Part shown: piece by piece, positions 29,606 to 41,090 of the stretch
Layout of the letters: the number at the start of each line of letters is the position of its first letter
How positions within the stretch are numbered: the stretch's first letter is position 1
Assembly: GCF_900067135.1 (NCBI RefSeq)
Contig: NZ_FJUR01000001.1
Location: forward strand, 809,501 to 873,500
DNA: 64,000 nt
Origin: Rhizobium sp. 9140
GTDB lineage: Bacteria; Pseudomonadota; Alphaproteobacteria; Rhizobiales; Rhizobiaceae
Reading direction: 5' to 3'
The notes under the pieces: generated by a model
Databases searched by the model: none
What the model was told of the DNA's origin: nothing
What the model saw: only the letters and a program-made list of their open reading frames with translations
Position numbers and translations under genes: made by a program

Positions 29606-29690
29606 TGACGAAGCGGCGGAACTTATGTTTCATGGGGCTCCATTCGAGAACGAAAAAGACGACACGCCGCACGTCGGGAGGACAGGAACG

Positions 29691-31628
29691 TTGACCGGGA
29701 TCAGCCAGAGGGATGCGGCACGGCCGCTCGACATCATCACCATCGGTCGCGCCTCGGTCGATCTCTACGGCCAGCAGATCGGAACCCGGCTGGAGGACGT
29801 GGCGAGCTTTGCGAAATCCGTCGGCGGCTGCCCGACCAATATCGCGGTCGGCACCGCCCGCCTCGGCCTGAAGTCGGCGCTGCTCACCCGCGTCGGCAAG
29901 GAGCAGATGGGCCGCTTCATCGTGGAGCAGCTGACCCGCGAAGGTGTGGAAACGAAGGGCATCGTGACGGACCCGGAGCGCCTGACGGCTCTTGCGATCC
30001 TCGCGGTTGAAAACGACCATTCGTTTCCGCTGCTGTTCTACCGCGACAATTGCGCCGACAACGCGCTCTGCGAAGACGATATCGACGCGGCCTTCATCGG
30101 GTCTTCTCGTGCGATCCTCGTCTCCGGCACGCATTTTTCCCGGCCGAATACCGATGCCGCACAGCGCAAGGCGATCCGCATCGCAAAGGCTGCCGGCGTC
30201 AGGATCGCCTTCGACATCGACTACCGCCCGAACCTCTGGGGTCTGGCGGGCCATGACGCCGGCGACAACCGCTACATCGCGTCCGCCCATGTCTCGGCGC
30301 ATCTGAAGACGGTGCTTGCCGATTGCGACCTGATCGTCGGCACGGAAGAGGAGGTGCTGATCGCATCCGGCGAAAGCGATCTTCTCGCCGCGCTGAAGAC
30401 CATTCGGGCGCAGTCCGCAGCCACGATCGTGCTCAAGCGCGGCCCGATGGGCTGCATCGTCTATGACGGCGAGATTTCCGACAATCTGGAAGACGGCATC
30501 GTCGGCAAGGGTTTTCCGATCGAGGTCTACAATGTTCTCGGCGCGGGCGATGCCTTCATGTCGGGCTTTCTGCGCGGCTGGCTTGCGGGAGAGCCGCATG
30601 CGACATCCGCGACCTGGGCCAATGCCTGCGGCGCCTTCGCCGTCTCGCGGCTGCTCTGTGCGCCGGAAATTCCGACCTGGACGGAGCTTCGGTTCTTCCT
30701 TGAAAACGGCAGCAGGGAACATGCGCTGCGCAAGGACGAAGCGATCAACCATGTGCACTGGGCGACCACCCGCCGCCGCGATATTCCGAGCCTGATGGCG
30801 CTGGCCATCGATCACCGCAGCCAGCTGGAAGAGATGGCCGCCGGCGACGCGGCCAGGCTCGCCCGCATCCCCGCCTTCAAGGTTCTCGCCGTCAAAGCTG
30901 CTGCGAAGATCGCCGACGGCCGGCCGGGCTTCGGCATGCTGATCGACGACAAATATGGCCGCGACGCCCTGTATGCGGCCGGCGCGCTCAAGGATTTCTG
31001 GGTGGCGAAACCGATCGAGCTGCCGGGTTCGCGCCCGTTGCAGTTCGAATTCAGCCAGGATCTAGGCAGTCGCCTGATCGACTGGCCGGTCGATCATTGC
31101 ATCAAGGTGCTGAGCTTCTACCACCCGGATGATCCCGCCGAGATGAAGGCGACGCAGATCGCCAAGCTGCGCAGCGCCTTCGAGGCGGCCCGCAAGGTGG
31201 GTCGCGAAATCCTGATCGAGATCATCGCCGGCAAGCACGGCACGCTGGACGATACGACCATTCCGCGCGCGCTCCACGAACTCTACGATGCCGGGCTGAA
31301 GCCCGACTGGTGGAAGCTGGAGCCGCAGGCGAGCCGCAGCGCCTGGAGCGCTATCGACGACGTCATCGAGACGCGCGATCCGCTCTGCCGCGGTGTGGTT
31401 CTGCTGGGTCTCGAAGCGTCGTATGAGGCGCTGAAGGACGGCTTTGCCGCCGCCCGCACCTCGCGCCAGGTTCGCGGCTTCGCCGTGGGGCGCACGATCT
31501 TCGTGGATGCCGCGCGCCGCTGGCTGGCGGGCGAGATCGACGATGCCACGGCGATCGACGACATGGCGCAGCGTTTCAAGCAGCTGGTCGATCTCTGGGT
31601 CGGCCTTGCCGATACCAAGGCAGCCTGA
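29691..31628 (+). CDS. iolC: IolC, 5-dehydro-2-deoxygluconokinase fused to a DUF2090 domain
   Basis: A 645-residue inositol catabolism enzyme that phosphorylates 5-dehydro-2-deoxygluconate. The N-terminal PfkB kinase (about 1-320) starts DIITIGRASVDLYGQQIG and has the catalytic GAGD in YNVLGAGDAFMSGFLRG near 283. The C-terminal half (about 335-645) is a DUF2090 aldolase-like domain, the usual fusion in rhizobia, which may perform the following aldolase step, as no iolJ is present. The TTG at 29691 is chosen as start because GGAGG lies nine bases upstream; an ATG at 29625 would lie in the promoter region. It is followed by iolD after 105 bases. Confidence 0.9.
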   Translation: MTGISQRDAARPLDIITIGRASVDLYGQQIGTRLEDVASFAKSVGGCPTNIAVGTARLGLKSALLTRVGKEQMGRFIVEQLTREGVETKGIVTDPERLTALAILAVENDHSFPLLFYRDNCADNALCEDDIDAAFIGSSRAILVSGTHFSRPNTDAAQRKAIRIAKAAGVRIAFDIDYRPNLWGLAGHDAGDNRYIASAHVSAHLKTVLADCDLIVGTEEEVLIASGESDLLAALKTIRAQSAATIVLKRGPMGCIVYDGEISDNLEDGIVGKGFPIEVYNVLGAGDAFMSGFLRGWLAGEPHATSATWANACGAFAVSRLLCAPEIPTWTELRFFLENGSREHALRKDEAINHVHWATTRRRDIPSLMALAIDHRSQLEEMAAGDAARLARIPAFKVLAVKAAAKIADGRPGFGMLIDDKYGRDALYAAGALKDFWVAKPIELPGSRPLQFEFSQDLGSRLIDWPVDHCIKVLSFYHPDDPAEMKATQIAKLRSAFEAARKVGREILIEIIAGKHGTLDDTTIPRALHELYDAGLKPDWWKLEPQASRSAWSAIDDVIETRDPLCRGVVLLGLEASYEALKDGFAAARTSRQVRGFAVGRTIFVDAARRWLAGEIDDATAIDDMAQRFKQLVDLWVGLADTKAA

Positions 31629-31733
31629 GCGGTTGCGGCCGTTCCGGCCGATGACGATGAAGACAAGCACCGTCCGGACGGACGGCAAGGACAGGCAGGC
31701 GCAAAACCTGCGGCGTGAGGAGACCTTGAGATC

Positions 31734-33632
<1,899 letters not shown>

Positions 33633-33669
33633 AGCCTTTCAACGTTTTCACCTGTCACAGAGAAGCATC

Positions 33670-34572
33670 ATGATCCGCTACGGAACCAACCCGATCGCCT
33701 GGAGCAATGACGACGATCAGACGATCGGCGCCCATCTTTCGCTCGAAGATTGCCTGTCCGATTGCCGGAAGATCGGCTTCGACGGCATCGAGAAGGGGCA
33801 TAAGATGCCGAGCGAGCCGCAGGCGCTGAAAGCGAAGCTGGCCGAATACGGCCTCGTCTTCGTCTCCGGCTGGCACTCGACCAATCTTCTCATCCATGAC
33901 GTCGAGGCCGAGAAGGCGGCGATCCAGCCGCATCTCGATCTGCTGAAAGCCAATGGCTGCAAGGTCTGCATCGTCTGCGAGACCTCCAACGCCATCCATG
34001 GCAATGACGCGACCTCGCTTGTGGCCGACAAGCCGGTGCTGCCCGACGATCAGTGGGAGGCATTCGGCGCCGGCATCGAGGCGATTGCGCAATATTGCGC
34101 CGATCAGGGCATCGATCTCGTCTATCACCACCACATGGGGACGATCGTCCAGACCGGCCCCGAGATCGACCGGCTGATGGAGACGACGGGGCCGGCGACC
34201 AAGCTCCTGCTCGACACCGGCCATGCCTGGTTCGGCGGCTCGGACCCGGCGGAGCTTGCGGCGAAATACATGCACCGCGTCCGCCATATCCACGCCAAGA
34301 ACGTCCGCCCCGCGGTGCGCAAGCAGGTCGAGGAGAACGGCCTGTCCTTCCTCGAAGGCGTGCGCCGCGGCGTCTTCACCGTGCCGGGCGACGAGGAGGG
34401 CGGCGTCGATTTCGTACCCGTCCTGAAGATCGCCGCCGAGCACGGCTATGACGGCTGGCTGGTGATCGAGGCGGAACAGGACAGCGCCATCCGCATTCCC
34501 TTCGAATACCAGTCGCTCGGGTTCGCATCGCTGAAGGCCTTTGCACGGGAGGCCGGTCTCGACCGGTCCTGA
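33670..34572 (+). CDS. iolE: IolE, myo-inosose-2 dehydratase
   Basis: A 300-residue TIM-barrel enzyme (AP endonuclease family 2 fold) that dehydrates 2-keto-myo-inositol. The N-terminus [20 protein letters not shown] and the metal-site sequences [22 protein letters not shown] and [11 protein letters not shown] are those of IolE. The start is ATG at 33670, giving the usual length; the frame extends back into iolD. It is followed by iolB after 25 bases. Confidence 0.95.
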   Translation: MIRYGTNPIAWSNDDDQTIGAHLSLEDCLSDCRKIGFDGIEKGHKMPSEPQALKAKLAEYGLVFVSGWHSTNLLIHDVEAEKAAIQPHLDLLKANGCKVCIVCETSNAIHGNDATSLVADKPVLPDDQWEAFGAGIEAIAQYCADQGIDLVYHHHMGTIVQTGPEIDRLMETTGPATKLLLDTGHAWFGGSDPAELAAKYMHRVRHIHAKNVRPAVRKQVEENGLSFLEGVRRGVFTVPGDEEGGVDFVPVLKIAAEHGYDGWLVIEAEQDSAIRIPFEYQSLGFASLKAFAREAGLDRS

Positions 34573-34597
34573 ATCGCACCTCCGGAAGGAACCTGAC

Positions 34598-35398
34598 ATG
34601 CCGAACCTTCTCGTCAAGCCGCAGGGCAGCAGCGGTCTCGTCCATGACATCACGCCGGAGAGCGCCGGCTGGACCTATGTCGGCTTTCAGCTGCACCGGC
34701 TCGGTCCCGGAGAGACGATCTCAGGCGAAACAGGCGAGCGGGAGGTCTGCCTCGTGCTCGTCGCCGGCAAGGCGCGGGTGACGGTCGATGGCGAGGATTT
34801 CGGCGAACTCGGCGAGCGGATGAGCCCGTTCGAGGGCGCTCCGTTCTCGGTCTACGTGCCGAAGGGGTCCACCTATACGGTGACGGCGACGACGGAGCTG
34901 GAACTCGGGGTCTGCTCGGCGCCGGGCGGCGAAGGGTTCACGGCGCAGGTCATCCGGCCGGACAGGCACCCGCAGATGACGCGCGGCAAGGGTACCAACA
35001 CCCGCTACGTCACCAATATCATGCCGGAGGACGACGGGGCGGCGAATGCGCTGCTGGTGGTCGAGGTCATCACCCCCGGCGGCCACACCTCGTCCTATCC
35101 GCCGCACAAGCACGACGAGGACAACCTGCCGGCCGAAAGCCTGCTCGAGGAAACCTACTACCACCGCCTCAACCCCTCGCAGGGCTTCGCCATGCAGCGC
35201 GTCTATACCGACGACCGCGCGCTGGACGAAACCATGGCGGTGGAGAATGGCGACGTCGTGCTGGTGCCGAAAGGCTACCACCCGGTCGCCGCGATCCATG
35301 GCTACGATCTTTACTACCTCAACGTCATGGCAGGCCCCTCGCGGGCGTGGAAATTCAACAATGCGAAGGAGCACGCCTGGCTTTTCACGGGCGTGTGA
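34598..35398 (+). CDS. iolB: IolB, 5-deoxyglucuronate isomerase
   Basis: A 266-residue cupin-fold isomerase that converts 5-deoxyglucuronate to 5-dehydro-2-deoxygluconate, the substrate of IolC. The metal-binding stretch HTSSYPPHKHDEDNLPAE and the C-terminal GYHPVAAIHGYDLYYLNVMA and KEHAWLF are typical. GGAAGG lies upstream of the ATG. It is the last gene of the operon; a large inverted repeat follows 45 bases later. The dehydrogenase (idhA/iolG) and the semialdehyde dehydrogenase (iolA) are not in this window and must lie elsewhere. Confidence 0.95.
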   Translation: MPNLLVKPQGSSGLVHDITPESAGWTYVGFQLHRLGPGETISGETGEREVCLVLVAGKARVTVDGEDFGELGERMSPFEGAPFSVYVPKGSTYTVTATTELELGVCSAPGGEGFTAQVIRPDRHPQMTRGKGTNTRYVTNIMPEDDGAANALLVVEVITPGGHTSSYPPHKHDEDNLPAESLLEETYYHRLNPSQGFAMQRVYTDDRALDETMAVENGDVVLVPKGYHPVAAIHGYDLYYLNVMAGPSRAWKFNNAKEHAWLFTGV

Positions 35399-35443
35399 CG
35401 ACGACCCCGCGCGCGAAAACGCCGGAGGCCTGAAGATGAGATG

Positions 35444-35512
35444 TCGGACGGGGCACCGAAAGTTGCCGCGTTAGATAAGTTTTAATATGACACCTTCCGG
35501 TGCCCCGTTCGG
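35444..35512. repeat. Long inverted repeat after iolB
   Basis: Arms of 19 bases (35444-35462 and 35494-35512) match at 16 positions, with a perfect core CGGGGCACCG / CGGTGCCCCG, around a 32-base AT-richer loop. It starts 45 bases after the iolB stop. It may be an operon terminator, an operator or a small RNA; no T-run follows, so its role is open. Confidence 0.6.
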
Positions 35513-36194
35513 CGGTTTATGCCCGCAACTCCGGTCTCTCTGACCCCGGTTTGCCCTGCGCGGTCGAAACCGTGAAAGGCGGAACCGAAGCTGTGTGCCG
35601 CACAGGCACGTCCGGGCGCATCCGGCCCGATGCAGGACCGCATCGCACCGCCGTCCCGGAGGGAGACCATTTTCTGCGGACCCCTGGAGACCGGGCTTGC
35701 GTCGCGCCCTTGCCCCCCGGAGCCGGCCCCGCCTCGCCGGAACGCCTTCCGGTGTATCCGCGACGGAACGGGGCGATGATGGCACGGCGCGGACGGGGCG
35801 GGGATGAATGAGGCCGAAATTTTCGATAAGGCGTTGAAATTACAGCCGTGCCATCGCGCCGGTATCCCCGCTCGCACGGGCAGAGTTGACGAAGCCCGGT
35901 GTCGGGGCAACCGGACGGTGGACGTGACGCGGTCGCATCATTTCTGTTGAAACCGTTTCCGGTTTCACGCCTTGCCGACCTGCCGGGGAAGGCAGGGGAT
36001 TGAGACGGTTCAGCGCGGTCACGGCGCTGCGGCTTGCTGTCGAAAGGCGGTGAGGGGTTATGTGCGGGGATTCGAACGCTCCCGGCGTTCGTCGTTTGCA
36101 TTCCGTCCGGGATATCCTTAAGCCGGGGGACCTTTGTAAAGCGGCCTGCCACGCATGACGTCATCCGGCCGCGTCCTGTCCGAGACCGAAAGGA
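35513..36194. other. Gene-free interval between the iol and ots clusters
   Basis: About 680 bases in which several open frames exist on both strands, but none has a ribosome-binding site and recognisable protein sequence. It contains short palindromes such as TGAAACC/GGTTTCA near 35950. I see no tRNA or known small RNA. Confidence 0.5.
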
Positions 36195-36941
36195 ATGCCT
36201 GCCTTGTCTTCTCTCCCGTCCGCTTCTCATATGTCTCCCGGTCCTGCGTCGTCTTCGAGCGAGGCCGTCTCCCCGCATCCCACGCTCGGCAAGCCGTTTT
36301 CCGCCTTCCTGTTCGACATGGACGGTACGCTCCTGAACTCCATTGCAGCGGCCGAGCGTGTCTGGGGCAAGTGGGCCGTGGCGCACGGGCTTGACCTCAA
36401 GACCTTCCTGCCCTTCATGCATGGCAAGCGGGGCATCGATACGATCACGCAGCTGAGCCTGCCCGGCGTCGATCCGGTCAAGGAGGCAGCCTATATCACC
36501 CAGGCCGAGATCGACGATGTCGAAGGCGTCAAGCCGATCCCCGGTGCGCTGGAATTTTTGAAGACGCTGCCGGCCGACCGCTGGGCCATCGTCACCTCCT
36601 CGCCGCTGCCGCTGGCAAAGGCGCGTCTTGCCAAGGCCGGCATCACCGCGCCGAAATTTCTGGTGACGGCGGAAGACGTGACGCAGGGCAAGCCGGCGCC
36701 GGATTGCTACCGGCTCGGCGCCGAGCGCGTCGGCTTCGATCCTGCTGATTGCCTCGTGTTCGAAGACGTTCCGGCCGGTGTCATGGCCGGCGAGGCGGCG
36801 GGCGCCGATGTCGCTGTCGTCACCACGACGCACGAGCATCCGATGGAAACGACGCATCTGAAGATCCCGGGCTATGAAGGACTTTCGGTTGAGATTGCCG
36901 CCGACGGACGTCTCATGCTGGTTGAAAAGTCCGGCGTTTAA
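36195..36941 (+). CDS. HAD-family sugar-phosphatase-like hydrolase
   Basis: A 248-residue (or shorter) haloacid dehalogenase-type phosphatase. The nucleophile motif is FLFDMDGTLLNS at about residue 40; motif II Thr/Ser is in WAIVTSSPLPLAKAR; motif III Lys and acidic motif IV are in GKPAPDCYRLGAERVG and CLVFEDVPAGVMAGEAAGAD. The cap is small and alpha-helical (subfamily IA), as in hexose-phosphate phosphatases. The first 33 residues are low-complexity (Ser/Pro-rich) and the ribosome-binding site is poorly placed, so the ATG at 36231 is a possible start. It lies 58 bases before otsB on the same strand, which suggests a sugar phosphate substrate. Confidence 0.82.
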   Translation: MPALSSLPSASHMSPGPASSSSEAVSPHPTLGKPFSAFLFDMDGTLLNSIAAAERVWGKWAVAHGLDLKTFLPFMHGKRGIDTITQLSLPGVDPVKEAAYITQAEIDDVEGVKPIPGALEFLKTLPADRWAIVTSSPLPLAKARLAKAGITAPKFLVTAEDVTQGKPAPDCYRLGAERVGFDPADCLVFEDVPAGVMAGEAAGADVAVVTTTHEHPMETTHLKIPGYEGLSVEIAADGRLMLVEKSGV

Positions 36942-36999
36942 GCACGCACCGGCGTCGTTAAGGGTTGCCGCGGACACGCGGCGACCTAACTAGACGCTC

Positions 37000-37845
37000 A
37001 TGCCAAACGACACCCACACGCTTCTCACACCGGATCCGGGCGTCACGACGGGCGGGAAAGAGCCGCTGCCCGACGTGCCAGCTGACGTCTCGGCCGACGT
37101 CTTCGGGCGCATTGCCGCAGAGCCGGACGACTGGGCGCTGTTTCTCGACATCGACGGCACGCTGGTCGATCTGGCGGAAACGCCGGATGCGATCGTCGTT
37201 CCCCCCGATCTGCCCGCAACGCTCATGTCGCTCTCCAACCGTCTCGGCGGTGCGCTCGCGCTCGTCACCGGGCGGGCGCTGCATTATGCCGACGTGCTGT
37301 TCGATCCCGCGACCTTCCCGATCGCCGGCCTTCATGGCGCCGAACTGCGCGACCAGACCGGTACGATCACGCGTCCAGACATCACGCCTGCCTTTGTCAC
37401 GCTGAAGAACGAACTCGCCAAGACGGTCAAGGACTGGGATGGCGTGCTGTTCGAGGACAAGGGCGCCGCCGTGGCGCTGCATTACCGGCTGGCGCCGGAG
37501 CGCTGCGCCGATGTCGAGCACATCATGCGGCGCGCCTCGGTTGCCATCGGCGGCGACTGGGGCCTGCAATTCGGCAAGATGGTCGTGGAGCTTCGCCCTT
37601 CGACGGCAAGCAAGGGCGCCGCCGTCATGACCTTCCTGTCGCAGCCGCCCTTCGAGGGGCGCAAGCCGCTCGCCATCGGCGATGACGTGACGGACGAGGC
37701 CATGTTCAAGGTGGCGAATGCCGCAGGCGGGATGTCGCTCAGGGTCGGTGCGCCGGGTTTCGAAACGCAGGCGCAGGCCATCATCGGCTCGGCCGAGGCG
37801 GTGCGCAACGCACTGACGGCGCTGGCCCGCGCGGGCAAGCCGTGA
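37000..37845 (+). CDS. otsB: Trehalose-6-phosphate phosphatase
   Basis: A 281-residue HAD-family enzyme that makes trehalose from trehalose 6-phosphate. Nucleophile motif FLDIDGTLVDLA lies near residue 48; LVTGRALHYADVL, GAELRDQTG, KGAAVMTFL and AIGDDVTDEAMF are the TPP motifs. Length is typical. It precedes otsA by 64 bases in the same direction; the pair makes trehalose, an osmolyte and stress protectant. No osmotic-stress promoter could be recognised. Confidence 0.93.
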   Translation: MPNDTHTLLTPDPGVTTGGKEPLPDVPADVSADVFGRIAAEPDDWALFLDIDGTLVDLAETPDAIVVPPDLPATLMSLSNRLGGALALVTGRALHYADVLFDPATFPIAGLHGAELRDQTGTITRPDITPAFVTLKNELAKTVKDWDGVLFEDKGAAVALHYRLAPERCADVEHIMRRASVAIGGDWGLQFGKMVVELRPSTASKGAAVMTFLSQPPFEGRKPLAIGDDVTDEAMFKVANAAGGMSLRVGAPGFETQAQAIIGSAEAVRNALTALARAGKP

Positions 37846-37909
37846 GCGCCCCCGCGTACCTCTCCGTCTGCCCGAAAAGCGGCAGGCGGACAGTCGAAAG
37901 GAAGAAACA

Positions 37910-39283
37910 TTGAGCCGTCTCATCGTCGTGTCCAACCGGGTGCCGGTGCCGGAAAAATCGGGCGATGCCCCGGCGGGTGGCCTTGCCGTGGCCCTGCAAG
38001 CCGCGCTTGAGGAGCATGGCGGCATCTGGATGGGCTGGTCCGGCAAGTCCAGTGGCACGAAGGAGCCGGCAGCGCTCGATCTCAAGGACCGGGGCAAGAT
38101 CACCTATGCGCTGACCGACCTGACCGACAAGGATGTCGAGGAATATTATTTCGGTTTCGCCAACCGCGTGCTCTGGCCGATCTGCCATTACCGGCTGGAT
38201 CTCGCCGAATACGGGCGCAAGGAAATGGCCGGCTATTTCCGCGTGAACCGCTTCTTCGCGCATCGGCTGGCGCCGATGTTGCAGCCGGACGACGTGATCT
38301 GGATCCATGACTATCATCTGATCCCGCTTGCGGCCGAACTGCGGCAGATGGGCATCCAGAACCGGATCGGGTTCTTCCTTCACATCCCCTGGCCGCCGGC
38401 CGACGTGCTCTTCGCCATGCCGGTGCATGAGGAGATCATGCGCGGGCTCTCGCATTACGATCTCATCGGCTTCCAGACGGATCACGATCTGGAGAATTTC
38501 GCCGGCGGGCTGCGCCGCGAGGGCATCGGCAACGAGATCAAGCCGGGCCGTTACAGCGCGCATGGCCGCATCTTCAAGGGCGGCACCTATGGCATCGGTA
38601 TCGAGACGAAGGCGTTCGCGAATTTTGCCCGGAAGAGCGCATCGCATGTGATGGTGAAGAAGGCGGCGGCCAGCATCGAGGGGCGCGACCTGATCATCGG
38701 GGTGGACCGGCTCGACTATTCCAAGGGCATCACCCAGCGCATCGACGCCTTCGAGCGCTTCATCGAGGCGAGCCCGGGCCAGCAGGGCAAGGTGACCTAT
38801 CTACAGGTGACGCCGAAATCCCGTTCCGAAGTGCCGGAATACGAGGCGATGCAGCGCACGGTGGCCGAGCAGGCGGGGCGCGTCAACGGCGCGCTCGGCA
38901 CGGTCGACTGGGTGCCGATCCGCTATATCAACCGCTCGATCTCGCGGCCGATCCTCGCCGGGCTCTACCGCATGGCGAAGGTGGGGCTGGTCACGCCGCT
39001 GCGCGACGGCATGAACCTCGTCGCCAAGGAATACGTCGCGGCGCAGGACCCGGAAAATCCGGGCGTGCTGGTGTTGTCGCGCTTTGCGGGGGCCGCACGC
39101 GAACTGGATGGCGCGCTGCTGGTCAACCCCTACGACATCGAGGGTACGGCGAACGCGATTGCGCGCGCGCTGTCCATGCCGCTGCCGGAGCGGCAGGAGC
39201 GGTGGGGCAAGATGATGGATTATCTGAACGAGCACGACGTGGTGCGCTGGTGCGACGATTTCCTGAAGGATCTGGTGGCCTGA
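37910..39283 (+). CDS. otsA: Trehalose-6-phosphate synthase
   Basis: A 457-residue GT20 glycosyltransferase that joins UDP-glucose and glucose 6-phosphate. It begins SRLIVVSNRVPVPEK and has GLAVALQAALEEHGGIWMGW, VIWIHDYHLIPLAAELRQ, GFFLHIPWPPADVLFAMP, GVDRLDYSKGITQRI and PLRDGMNLVAKEYVAAQ, all conserved in OtsA. The start codon is TTG at 37910 with AAGGA upstream. It ends before a strong inverted repeat that separates it from convergent prfC. Confidence 0.95.
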   Translation: MSRLIVVSNRVPVPEKSGDAPAGGLAVALQAALEEHGGIWMGWSGKSSGTKEPAALDLKDRGKITYALTDLTDKDVEEYYFGFANRVLWPICHYRLDLAEYGRKEMAGYFRVNRFFAHRLAPMLQPDDVIWIHDYHLIPLAAELRQMGIQNRIGFFLHIPWPPADVLFAMPVHEEIMRGLSHYDLIGFQTDHDLENFAGGLRREGIGNEIKPGRYSAHGRIFKGGTYGIGIETKAFANFARKSASHVMVKKAAASIEGRDLIIGVDRLDYSKGITQRIDAFERFIEASPGQQGKVTYLQVTPKSRSEVPEYEAMQRTVAEQAGRVNGALGTVDWVPIRYINRSISRPILAGLYRMAKVGLVTPLRDGMNLVAKEYVAAQDPENPGVLVLSRFAGAARELDGALLVNPYDIEGTANAIARALSMPLPERQERWGKMMDYLNEHDVVRWCDDFLKDLVA

Positions 39284-39294
39284 TCACCTTTTTT

Positions 39295-39325
39295 CGTCAT
39301 CCTCGGCACAAGGCCGAGGATGACG
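39295..39325. terminator. 12-bp palindrome between otsA and prfC
   Basis: CGTCATCCTCGG-CACAAGG-CCGAGGATGACG is a perfect inverted repeat between convergent genes, preceded by a T6 run that would serve prfC transcription from the minus strand poorly placed as A6. CGTCATCCTCGG palindromes recur in many rhizobial intergenic regions, so it may be a member of that repeat family as well as a terminator. Confidence 0.6.
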
Positions 39326-39384
39326 TTTGCGCGTTGGGATGACGTTTCGCGAGGGAGGCGGTGTTTGCAAGCCGTCCGTGAAGA

Positions 39385-40968
39385 TCACGCCGCCTTGGCG
39401 ACGTGATATTCCTTGATGGCGACCATCTTGATCGCCTTCCAGCGTTCCGCCTCGTAATTGAGCGAAAAGCCGTCCTGGGCGAGGAACACCGGATCGCCAT
39501 CGAGGTCGCGGGCGATGTCGCCGCGACGGGCGGTGATGAAGCGGTCGAGTTCGCCGGGCTCGCTGGAGGAGACCCAGCGGCAGATCGAGAAGCGGGCCAT
39601 TTCGAACGAGACGGGAAGGCCGTATTCGCCTTGCAGGCGCTCCTTGAGAACGTCGAGTTGGAGCGCGCCGACGACGCCGACGATGGCGGGCGAGCCGTCC
39701 TCGGGCGAAAACAGCTGCACGACGCCCTCTTCGGCCATCTGCTGCAAGGCTTCCTTGAGCTTCTTCGCCTTCATGGCATCCTCCAGCCGCACGCGGCGCA
39801 AGATTTCCGGCGAGAAGTTCGGCACGCCCTGGAAGACGAGGTTCTCGCCCTCCGTCAGCGTGTCGCCGATGCGCAGCGTGCCGTGGTTGGGAATGCCGAC
39901 CACGTCGCCGGCATAAGCCGTATCGGCAAGCTGGCGCTGCGAGGCGAAGAAGAACTGCGGCGCCGTGAGGCCGAGTTGCTTGCCGGTGCGGGCGAGCCTT
40001 GCCTTCATGCCGCGCTCCAGCTTGCCCGAGCAGATGCGCGCAAAGGCGATGCGGTCGCGGTGGTTGGGGTCCATATTGGCCTGGATCTTGAAGACGAAGG
40101 CCGTCATCCTGTCCTCGCTCGCATGCACCGTGCGGATGTCGGCCACCTGATCGCGCGGCGGCGGGGCCATGGCGCCCAGCGCATCGATGAGGTCGCGCAC
40201 GCCGTAATTGCGCAGCGCCGAGCCGAAGAACACCGGCGTCATGTGGCCTTCGAGAAAGGCCTGCCTGTCGAACGGCCGGCAGGCCTCGATGGCGAGTTCG
40301 GTCTCCTCGATGAAGGCGGCGCGCTCGTTTTCCGGCAGCCGGTCGGCGACGGCCTGCGGGCCGTTGACCTTCAGCGCCTCGACCTGCGTATCGGCGGCGC
40401 GCACCGTGTTTTCGGCTAGATAATAGGAGCCGCAGAAGCTCTTCGACCGGCCGATGGGCCAGGTGATCGGCGCCGTGTCGAGCGCCAGCTTCTCCTCGAC
40501 CTCGTCGAGGATCTCGAACGGGTCGCGGCTTTCCCGGTCCATCTTGTTGATGAAGGTGATGATCGGGATGTCGCGCATGCGGCAGACCTCGAACAGCTTC
40601 AGCGTCCGCGGCTCGATGCCCTTGGCGGCGTCGATCACCATCACGGCGGCATCCACCGCCGTCAGCGTGCGATAGGTGTCGTCGGCGAAGTCCTCGTGGC
40701 CGGGCGTATCGAGGATGTTGAAGACATTGCCGCCATATTCGAAGGTCATGACGGAGGTGACGACCGAGATGCCGCGCTCGCGCTCGATCTTCATCCAGTC
40801 CGACCGCGTCTGGATACGGTCCTTCTTCGCCTTGACCTCGCCCGCCAGCTGGATCGCGCCGCCGAACAGCAGCAGCTTTTCGGTCAGCGTCGTCTTGCCC
40901 GCGTCGGGGTGTGCGATGATCGCGAAGGTTCGGCGGCGGGAGACCGCATCGGCAAGCGTTTCAGCCAT
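39385..40968 (-). CDS. prfC: Peptide chain release factor 3
   Basis: A 527-residue GTPase that recycles RF1/RF2 from the ribosome after termination. G1 is AHPDAGKTTLTEKL at about residues 19-32, followed by RGISVVTSVMTFEYGG, DTPGHEDFADDT and FINKMDRESRDP. The C-terminal domain has LKERLQGEYGLPVSFE. Length and motifs are typical. It converges on otsA and diverges from dut with 122 bases between starts. Confidence 0.96.
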   Translation of the reverse strand: MAETLADAVSRRRTFAIIAHPDAGKTTLTEKLLLFGGAIQLAGEVKAKKDRIQTRSDWMKIERERGISVVTSVMTFEYGGNVFNILDTPGHEDFADDTYRTLTAVDAAVMVIDAAKGIEPRTLKLFEVCRMRDIPIITFINKMDRESRDPFEILDEVEEKLALDTAPITWPIGRSKSFCGSYYLAENTVRAADTQVEALKVNGPQAVADRLPENERAAFIEETELAIEACRPFDRQAFLEGHMTPVFFGSALRNYGVRDLIDALGAMAPPPRDQVADIRTVHASEDRMTAFVFKIQANMDPNHRDRIAFARICSGKLERGMKARLARTGKQLGLTAPQFFFASQRQLADTAYAGDVVGIPNHGTLRIGDTLTEGENLVFQGVPNFSPEILRRVRLEDAMKAKKLKEALQQMAEEGVVQLFSPEDGSPAIVGVVGALQLDVLKERLQGEYGLPVSFEMARFSICRWVSSSEPGELDRFITARRGDIARDLDGDPVFLAQDGFSLNYEAERWKAIKMVAIKEYHVAKAA

Positions 40969-41090
40969 CGGGATTGTCCTGTTTTGCAGGGCTTATCTAG
41001 CGATATGACGGCCGATATGCAATTGACGCCGTTGACGCCGTCATCCCGACGCTTGCACCGCCTTGTTCCCGTCTTTCGAAGGAGCCGATC

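Noticed and set aside
36060..36110. On the minus strand GCAAACGACGAA followed by GTTCGAATCCCC, resembling a tmRNA tag start and a T-arm.
   Set aside because: The reading frame gives no hydrophobic tag ending (it ends NPRT), the T-loop has the wrong size, and no acceptor stem or CCA pairs nearby. Chance resemblance.
35517..36977. A 486-codon minus-strand frame across the gap and the HAD gene.
   Set aside because: It overlaps the convincing HAD phosphatase gene, and its N-terminal part is a shadow of it; the rest shows no recognisable motif.
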